Position numbers and translations under genes: made by a program
NCBI GenBank assembly: GCA_947465645.1
Contig: CANIBQ010000137.1
Coordinates: 1 to 10,141 of the forward strand
From: Acidobacteriota bacterium
Lineage (GTDB): Bacteria > Acidobacteriota > Vicinamibacteria > Vicinamibacterales > UBA2999
Length of the DNA: 10,141 nt
Direction: 5' to 3'
In this document: positions 5,752 to 10,141 of the stretch, one piece after another
How the letters are laid out: each line of letters opens with the position of its first letter
Position numbering within the stretch: position 1 is the stretch's first letter
Notes under the pieces: model-generated
Database searches by the model: none
What the model was told of the DNA's origin: nothing
Seen by the model: the letters and a program-made list of their open reading frames with translations, nothing else

Positions 5752-7961
5752 GGCGCCGGTTCCTCGACACCACCCCTGCTGAAGATGACCTGAACGGAGT
5801 TTCGCCGGGCCCGGCGCGTCGCCACACTCAACCCCAGAGCGCCGAGGGCGGTCACGAGCCCGTCCTCCGCGTCGGTTGCAACCTGCACCCACACGCTCCG
5901 CAGCGACGGCTGCGCCAGCGTGCGCTCGGCCCCCTGCAGCACGTCCGCCGCGGGACCGGAGGGGGACAGTCGTATGTGGTTGGGCAGCGGCAGGCCGTAG
6001 CACTCCACGGCGGTATCCAGCCGCGTCGCGCAGACCGGGTGCACGTGTGTCTCGACCGCCTCCGCGGACTTCACGCGCCAGCGCGTCCACTGTATGGAAT
6101 GGTGCTCGGCGCCAGCCAGGCCGCGGCCGTACTTGATATTCGCCACCGCGTCGTGGCTCCCCAGTGCCAGTGGCACCGGAATCACGGAACCCTGACAGCC
6201 GTTCAACAGAATGTTGTCGCACAGTGCCGCGTACGCGTGATACCCAGGCTCGAACGCCACGACCACCGCTCCGCGCTGCCGCGCGGCCACGAGCACATAG
6301 GGGCCGAACCCCGCGTTCACGTCATAGACGACGTCGCCGATCCTGACCCACCGCTCGAGCCATTTCACCGTCGCACGATCGACGCGAACAGCATCCGCGT
6401 CGGCGTGCCGCATCGCCTCCGGCGTCGCGTGCACGAAGATCTGCGCCCCCTTGTACGACAGAGGCACGACAGCCTGCTCGCGTGGCGACAGCGCCCGTGG
6501 ATCGAATGACACTGGCGGCGCGGCCGGCATCGCCACGGCGTGCGCCGTTCCGGCGTGTTGTACGAGCGCATCCGCCAACAGCGGCGACACCGGCCGATCG
6601 ATCCCGTGCGGTCGCAGAAACGACTCGATGAAGGACCGAATGGGCGCCGGATCTGCGCCGTGTTCGAGCGCGTCCGCCAGTTGGGCGACGTGCTCTTCCA
6701 TGCCTGAGGCGGTCGACACGAACCCGCCCTGTTCGCGGGTGAGGTAATGGAAGTGCACGGTCGCGCGGGCGCCGTCGCCGTCGCTCGAGTCGGGCTGGAT
6801 GGTGAACACAGGGCGACCGACGATGCCCGCTTCGAGCTCGGCGGTGGTGTTCAGGCCCACCACCGCCGCGCTCTGCCACAGCGACTCGTAGAGGCCGGTC
6901 GGATCCTTGTACGACGTCCGCAGGACGACGGCACGGGGATCGTCGAACGGCCTGGCGATGTGAGCGTCGATTTCTGGGCACGTTGACCATCTGTGGCCCT
7001 CGAACGTCACGCCCTCAGCCAGCAGTGCGAGGTCGGGATGCGGCCGGACCACGACGTTGCATCCGCGCACGGCCTCGGACGACGACGCGCGGAGCGCCGC
7101 GAGCCACCGCTGGATGAAGGGCATCTCCTGCGGCGCAATCAGCCGGGACGAACAGAGATACAGGAGTGTCGGCCTGGACGGGTCGAGGCCAAGGGACTCG
7201 TGAAACTCCTCGCGCGCCAGCGTGGGGCGAAGCTCGAAGAACGGATCGAACCTGGCCGCGCCGACGACGATGACCCTGGAGGGTGGGAAGCGGTGCAGCT
7301 CCTGGGCTTCCACCCGTTGACGCTCGTTCCACACGAACATCAGGTCGGGCTCCACGTGCATGCAGCCCTTGGTACTGAGATTGTCCCAACTGAACAGGAG
7401 CATCCAGGTCCGGATCCCAAGGCGTCGAGCGCTCGCCGCCACATCAGCCTGCGCGGATCCGAAGTGGACGAGCGGCGAGATCAAGAGGACGTCCGGCTTC
7501 TCGGATGCCAGGAACTCGTCGAAGAGGGTCGACGTCGGGATGCTGCCCTCCGCCAGCCTCAGCACCGCCTCGATCCGGCCAACCTGCGCGGCAGGAATCG
7601 CGCGGAACGCCTCGAGCAACGCCTCGGCCGACTGCGCGAGTCCGAGCTCCTGGCGCAGCTTGTCGAAGATGCGCACCTGCAGCGCGGATGAACCCGCGAA
7701 GGGCGGCTGAAGGATATGGAGGCAGTCGCGCAGGCGTCGCTCGACCGGCGCCACCGCGCCCCATTCATCAATGCGGGCCGACGGACAGGGCACGACCCGG
7801 AACCGCTCCGAAGCGACCTGCTGCGCCAGCCGCCGATCGCGAGCGTCATCGCGCTCCTGCACGGCGACCGTGACATCGTGGCCGCGCGCGACGAGGCCTT
7901 GCAGCGCCTCGAGAAACGCCGAGGCGTTTCTCTGCTGCTTCGCGACGAGCAGGAACTTCAT
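5748..7961 (-). CDS. GT-B-like glycosyltransferase fused to FkbM-like methyltransferase domain
   Basis: This 737-residue protein is the first gene of the minus-strand operon. Residues 1-470 look like a GT-B-fold glycosyltransferase: opening MKFLLVAKQQRNASAFLEAL (1-20) then GLVARGHDVTVA; DVLLISPLVHFGSAQ (157-171); FSWDNLSTKG (190-199); VVVGAARFDPF (231-241); VVVRPHP (303-309), reminiscent of CDP-glycerol and capsule transferases; and VGLNTTAELEAGIVGRPVFT (368-387), the usual C-terminal donor-site helix. Residues 500-730 are an FkbM-like methyltransferase: VVYDVNAGFGPYVLVAA (544-560), VVAFEPGYHAYAALCDNILL (567-586), the NHIRLSPSGPAADVLQGAERTL strand-helix (661-682) and VWVQVATDAE. Hallmark residues there are altered, so the domain may not be a working methyltransferase. 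ATG at 7961 is chosen because the family begins with this strand; the frame extends to 8048 but into the divergent gene. No Shine-Dalgarno is visible. The next gene overlaps as ATGA. Sugar specificity is unknown. Confidence 0.85.
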   Translation of the reverse strand: MKFLLVAKQQRNASAFLEALQGLVARGHDVTVAVQERDDARDRRLAQQVASERFRVVPCPSARIDEWGAVAPVERRLRDCLHILQPPFAGSSALQVRIFDKLRQELGLAQSAEALLEAFRAIPAAQVGRIEAVLRLAEGSIPTSTLFDEFLASEKPDVLLISPLVHFGSAQADVAASARRLGIRTWMLLFSWDNLSTKGCMHVEPDLMFVWNERQRVEAQELHRFPPSRVIVVGAARFDPFFELRPTLAREEFHESLGLDPSRPTLLYLCSSRLIAPQEMPFIQRWLAALRASSSEAVRGCNVVVRPHPDLALLAEGVTFEGHRWSTCPEIDAHIARPFDDPRAVVLRTSYKDPTGLYESLWQSAAVVGLNTTAELEAGIVGRPVFTIQPDSSDGDGARATVHFHYLTREQGGFVSTASGMEEHVAQLADALEHGADPAPIRSFIESFLRPHGIDRPVSPLLADALVQHAGTAHAVAMPAAPPVSFDPRALSPREQAVVPLSYKGAQIFVHATPEAMRHADADAVRVDRATVKWLERWVRIGDVVYDVNAGFGPYVLVAARQRGAVVVAFEPGYHAYAALCDNILLNGCQGSVIPVPLALGSHDAVANIKYGRGLAGAEHHSIQWTRWRVKSAEAVETHVHPVCATRLDTAVECYGLPLPNHIRLSPSGPAADVLQGAERTLAQPSLRSVWVQVATDAEDGLVTALGALGLSVATRRARRNSVQVIFSRGGVEEPAP

Positions 7962-8038
7962 GGAAGGATAATCATGACATGGCGGGCGACCGCGATGCCC
8001 ACCCGCGCGTGCTATCCTCTCCCGGCGCGCCCGTCCAC
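7962..8038. promoter_or_regulatory. Divergent intergenic region, probable bidirectional promoter
   Basis: This 77-base spacer separates the start codons of two divergent genes and is the only place where both transcription units can begin. On the plus strand GATAAT (7967-7972) and TATCCT (8013-8018) are possible -10 boxes; on the minus strand the sequence just before the ATG at 7961 is relatively AT-rich. No convincing -35 box, operator palindrome or riboswitch is visible. GGAAGG at 7962-7967 could serve as a Shine-Dalgarno for the alternative in-frame ATG at 7979 of the plus-strand gene. The box assignments are weak; the regulatory role follows from the gene arrangement. Confidence 0.45.
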
Positions 8039-8779
8039 ATGGAAACACCGTACCTGTCGGTTGTCATCCCCGCGTACAACGAGTCCCGCCGGGTGCTGGA
8101 TACCCTCCAGCGCTGCAGCGCACGCCTGCGGGAATGCGTTCCAAGCTGGGAGCTCATCGTGGTCGACGACGGGAGCCATGACGACACGCGTGACATTGTC
8201 GCGCGCGTGGCGGAACGCGACGCGCGCGTGCGACTGATCGCGGCGGCGCACGGCGGGAAGGGAGCCGCGGTACGCCGCGGCATGCTGGCGGCGCGAGGTC
8301 AGTGGTGCTTCTTCGCCGATGCCGATCTGTCGATGGATCTGGATCAACTGCCGCGCTTCTTCGCCGCGGATGCCGACGTGGCCATCGCCTCGCGCGAAGC
8401 CCCGGGCGCTCGGCGGATCGGTGAACCCTGGTCGCGCCATGCCATCGGCCGCGTGTTCAATCTCTTCGTGCGGCTGGTCGCCGTCCCCGGCATCAACGAC
8501 ACTCAGTGCGGCTACAAGCTATTCACGGCTCGTGCCGTACAGCAGCTCTTTCCAATCGCCAGATTGAATGGATTCGCCTTCGATGTCGAGCTGCTGTACC
8601 TGGCGCGACAGGCGGGCTTGCGGATCCGCGAGGTTCCGGTCACGTGGTCGTACCGTCCCGGGAGCCGGGTCCGTGTCCTGACCGGGCTCATCGCCTTTCT
8701 CCAGATTCTCGAGATCCGCTGGAACGACTTGCTTGGGCGCTACGACTTGGAGACCCGCCGGTCGCACCAGCCAACATGA
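8039..8779 (+). CDS. Dolichyl/polyprenyl-phosphate beta-glucosyltransferase-like GT2 (ALG5/DPG-synthase type)
   Basis: This 246-residue family-2 glycosyltransferase has the motif set of dolichyl-phosphate glucose synthases, which move glucose from UDP-glucose to a polyprenyl phosphate at the inner face of the membrane. Visible: LSVVIPAYNE (6-15); LIVVDDGSHDDT (39-50); GGKGAAVRRGMLAARG (72-87); the metal-binding FADADLSMD (92-100); ASRE (117-120); NDTQCGYKLF (153-162), a diagnostic stretch; GFAFDVELLYLA (178-189); and REVPVTW (197-203). All hallmark residues look intact. There is no clear C-terminal transmembrane pair; only a moderately hydrophobic segment at 213-227. The ATG at 8039 gives the normal family start, but it has no Shine-Dalgarno; an in-frame ATG at 7979 with GGAAGG upstream would add 20 residues without family resemblance. 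The next gene starts in the overlapping ATGA, pointing to co-translation. Another polyprenyl-phosphate sugar is possible. Confidence 0.88.
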   Translation: METPYLSVVIPAYNESRRVLDTLQRCSARLRECVPSWELIVVDDGSHDDTRDIVARVAERDARVRLIAAAHGGKGAAVRRGMLAARGQWCFFADADLSMDLDQLPRFFAADADVAIASREAPGARRIGEPWSRHAIGRVFNLFVRLVAVPGINDTQCGYKLFTARAVQQLFPIARLNGFAFDVELLYLARQAGLRIREVPVTWSYRPGSRVRVLTGLIAFLQILEIRWNDLLGRYDLETRRSHQPT

Positions 8780-10141
8780 CAACGGTACGGGCGTACCCGT
8801 GGGCCTGGTCCACCGCCGCGCTCGCGATGTCGCTGGCGCTCGGCCTGTCGTGGTGCATCGCCCGGTCTCCGCTCACGCTCTACGACGGCCTTGGACCGAT
8901 TCTCGACTCCGTTCGCGCCGAGAGCGTCGCCGATGTGTTCGAGGGTGCGTGGCATTCGGCCGGCTACTGGCGTCCGGTGCGGCTGACGCAAATCAAACTG
9001 GTCGTCGACGCCTCTTCGGCGGATCCCACCCTCGCGTTCAAGGCCATCCACGTCGGCCTGACGCTGGCCACGTTCCTGGTATTCGCCGCATGGCTTCGAC
9101 CGGGGTCGATGCCGGAATTCACCGCCGCTGCGATCGCGCTCATGATCCTGGCCGGCCACCACTCGTTCTTCGTCCTCTTCAGCGAGGCGTATCCAATCAA
9201 TCACTTTCTCGAGATCGTGGCCCTGACACTGACGATCGCACTGATGGCGCGCGGGGAGCCTCGTTGGTGGAAGGATGTGCTCGCGCCCGTGATCCTGGTG
9301 GTCGGTGCCCTCACCCTCGAGTCAGGCATGTTGATCGGCGTCGCGGCCGTGGCGTGCTGGATGATTGGATGGCGGGGTATCTCCGGTCGTGGAGTCGCGG
9401 CCATGGCGATCCTCCTTGCGGCGTACTTCTGGGTTCGGTTCGGCCTGCTCGACATTCCCTCTCCGCACCTCGACGAGCGCGCGAGTGGATGGTGGCTGTC
9501 GCGACTCGAGGCCCGTGAGCTCGCGGAGCGGTTTGCGGCACGCCCCCTGCCCTTCTACGCCTACAACGTCATGGCCGCGCTGGTCGGCGTGCTGTTCTCT
9601 GAACCGCGCGGCGGGTCCTTCTCGGTCGTGCGGCATGTACTGGACGCCAACGTGCAGCCCTGGATGATGATCCACATCACGTCGAGCGCGATCGTCACCG
9701 GCGCGATGTTGATAGCCCTCCTGCCGGCACTGGGACGTTGGCGCCGCGGAGTACTCGCCGACCGCGATCGCTTCGTGCTGCTGGCGTTCGCCCTCGTGGG
9801 CGCCAACAGCGTGCTGAGCTTCGGCTACGTGAAGGACGAAGTACTGAGCGTCGGCGTCGCGTTCTATGCCGGGGGCGCCTTTGCAGTCCTGGCCGGCCTC
9901 GGGGATCGCGTACGGGAACGCCGGAATGCCCACGTCGTGGCGGCGTTGGCACTTGTGTGCGCGTCCGTCCTCTGGAGCACGCGTGCGGCCGGCACTCTTG
10001 TCTCCCTGCAGTCGTCCGCGTACAAAGTTGCAAACGACTGGGCGCTGTATTCGCTCGAACGCGAGCTGCCTGCCGACTGGGGCTTCGAGCCGACGCGACG
10101 CGCGTTCTTGAGTCTAAGGCAGCGGAACCTCTCGCTCGACG
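8776..10141 (+). CDS. Polytopic membrane protein, GT-C glycosyltransferase-like (3' partial)
   Basis: The frame runs from ATG 8776 to the last base of the window without a stop, giving 455 residues. The start overlaps the previous gene's TGA as ATGA. The protein has about ten to twelve hydrophobic segments, for example near 9-29, 89-108, 115-134, 142-158, 167-198 (probably two), 206-225, 257-275, 296-319, 333-352, 356-375 and 386-406. After the first segment comes a loop of about 60 residues with LYDGLGPILDS (34-44) and GYWRPVRL (63-70). A first membrane segment, then an acidic residue early in a long outer loop, then a Y-x-R-P motif and many more segments, is the layout of bacterial GT-C transferases that use polyprenyl-phosphate sugars. 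No closer family is recognised. The neighbour that makes polyprenyl-phosphate glucose supports this role. Alternatives are a polysaccharide polymerase or an uncharacterised membrane protein. The C-terminus is missing. Confidence 0.75.
   Translation, partial: MTTVRAYPWAWSTAALAMSLALGLSWCIARSPLTLYDGLGPILDSVRAESVADVFEGAWHSAGYWRPVRLTQIKLVVDASSADPTLAFKAIHVGLTLATFLVFAAWLRPGSMPEFTAAAIALMILAGHHSFFVLFSEAYPINHFLEIVALTLTIALMARGEPRWWKDVLAPVILVVGALTLESGMLIGVAAVACWMIGWRGISGRGVAAMAILLAAYFWVRFGLLDIPSPHLDERASGWWLSRLEARELAERFAARPLPFYAYNVMAALVGVLFSEPRGGSFSVVRHVLDANVQPWMMIHITSSAIVTGAMLIALLPALGRWRRGVLADRDRFVLLAFALVGANSVLSFGYVKDEVLSVGVAFYAGGAFAVLAGLGDRVRERRNAHVVAALALVCASVLWSTRAAGTLVSLQSSAYKVANDWALYSLERELPADWGFEPTRRAFLSLRQRNLSLD

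Noticed and set aside
5752..6222. 157-residue N-terminal extension of the GT61 frame
   Set aside because: It lies wholly inside the preceding gene in another frame, is arginine-rich and low in structure, and the ATGA overlap with a Shine-Dalgarno at 5765-5761 explains the real start.
6993..7691. 232-codon plus-strand frame opposite the GT-B domain
   Set aside because: It is an antisense shadow rich in Arg, Glu and Leu with no recognisable domain.
7962..8048. Upstream extension of the GT-B/FkbM fusion to an ATG at 8048
   Set aside because: It would overlap the divergent gene's start, and the extra residues are arginine-rich and unlike the family, which begins at the first beta strand (MKFLLVAK).
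8733..9518. 261-codon plus-strand frame across the synthase/membrane-protein junction
   Set aside because: It is very rich in Arg and Gly and spans two real genes; the membrane-protein frame from 8776 has ordered hydrophobic segments and stays open for 455 codons.
9322..9933. 203-codon minus-strand frame opposite the membrane protein
   Set aside because: No motif is visible and its composition is what antisense of hydrophobic, GC-rich codons would give.
1..10141. tRNA, rRNA, CRISPR repeats, insertion-sequence ends, attachment sites
   Set aside because: I read through both strands and saw none; the genes are packed with almost no intergenic space and no transposase or integrase motif appears.

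Overview
The window is a dense, high-GC (roughly two thirds G+C by eye) bacterial locus for building a surface glycan. It holds eight protein genes and no RNA gene, mobile element, CRISPR array or gene-free stretch longer than about 80 bases. Nothing gives a firm taxonomic placement. The GC content, the plant-like GDP-mannose 3,5-epimerase, the FkbM/glycosyltransferase fusions and the shortage of clear Shine-Dalgarno sequences would suit an Acidobacteriota-type soil bacterium, but that is inference.

Layout. (1) Positions 1-1119 (+): the 3' part of a fusion gene, an FkbM-like methyltransferase C-terminus followed by a family-2-like glycosyltransferase; it is cut by the left edge. (2) Positions 7961-1120 (-): a five-gene operon-like run, in transcription order a GT-B-like glycosyltransferase fused to an FkbM-like domain, a GT61/DUF563 glycosyltransferase, a coiled-coil protein resembling 2OG-Fe(II) oxygenases, a GDP-mannose 3,5-epimerase homologue and a UDP-glucose/GDP-mannose-dehydrogenase family enzyme. 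The first three are joined by 4-base start/stop overlaps; the last two follow after 10 and 30 bases. The run ends exactly back to back with gene 1. (3) Positions 7962-8038: a 77-base divergent spacer, the only evident promoter region. (4) Positions 8039-10141 (+): a polyprenyl-phosphate glucose synthase (ALG5/DPG-synthase type) overlapping by ATGA a polytopic GT-C-like membrane protein that runs off the right edge.

Working together (inference): the dehydrogenase and the epimerase supply activated sugars (a uronic acid and an L-galactose/L-gulose type sugar), the soluble GT-A, GT-B and GT61 enzymes assemble the glycan, the FkbM-like and oxygenase-like domains decorate it or have become non-catalytic, and the polyprenyl-phosphate glucose synthase charges a lipid carrier used by the membrane protein on the outer side of the membrane.

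Most striking observation: the nucleotide-sugar enzymes and the polyprenyl-phosphate glucose synthase keep their hallmark residues, whereas both FkbM-like domains, the oxygenase-like protein and, more mildly, the GT61 protein have replaced residues that are normally hallmarks of their families, while the surrounding fold looks well preserved.
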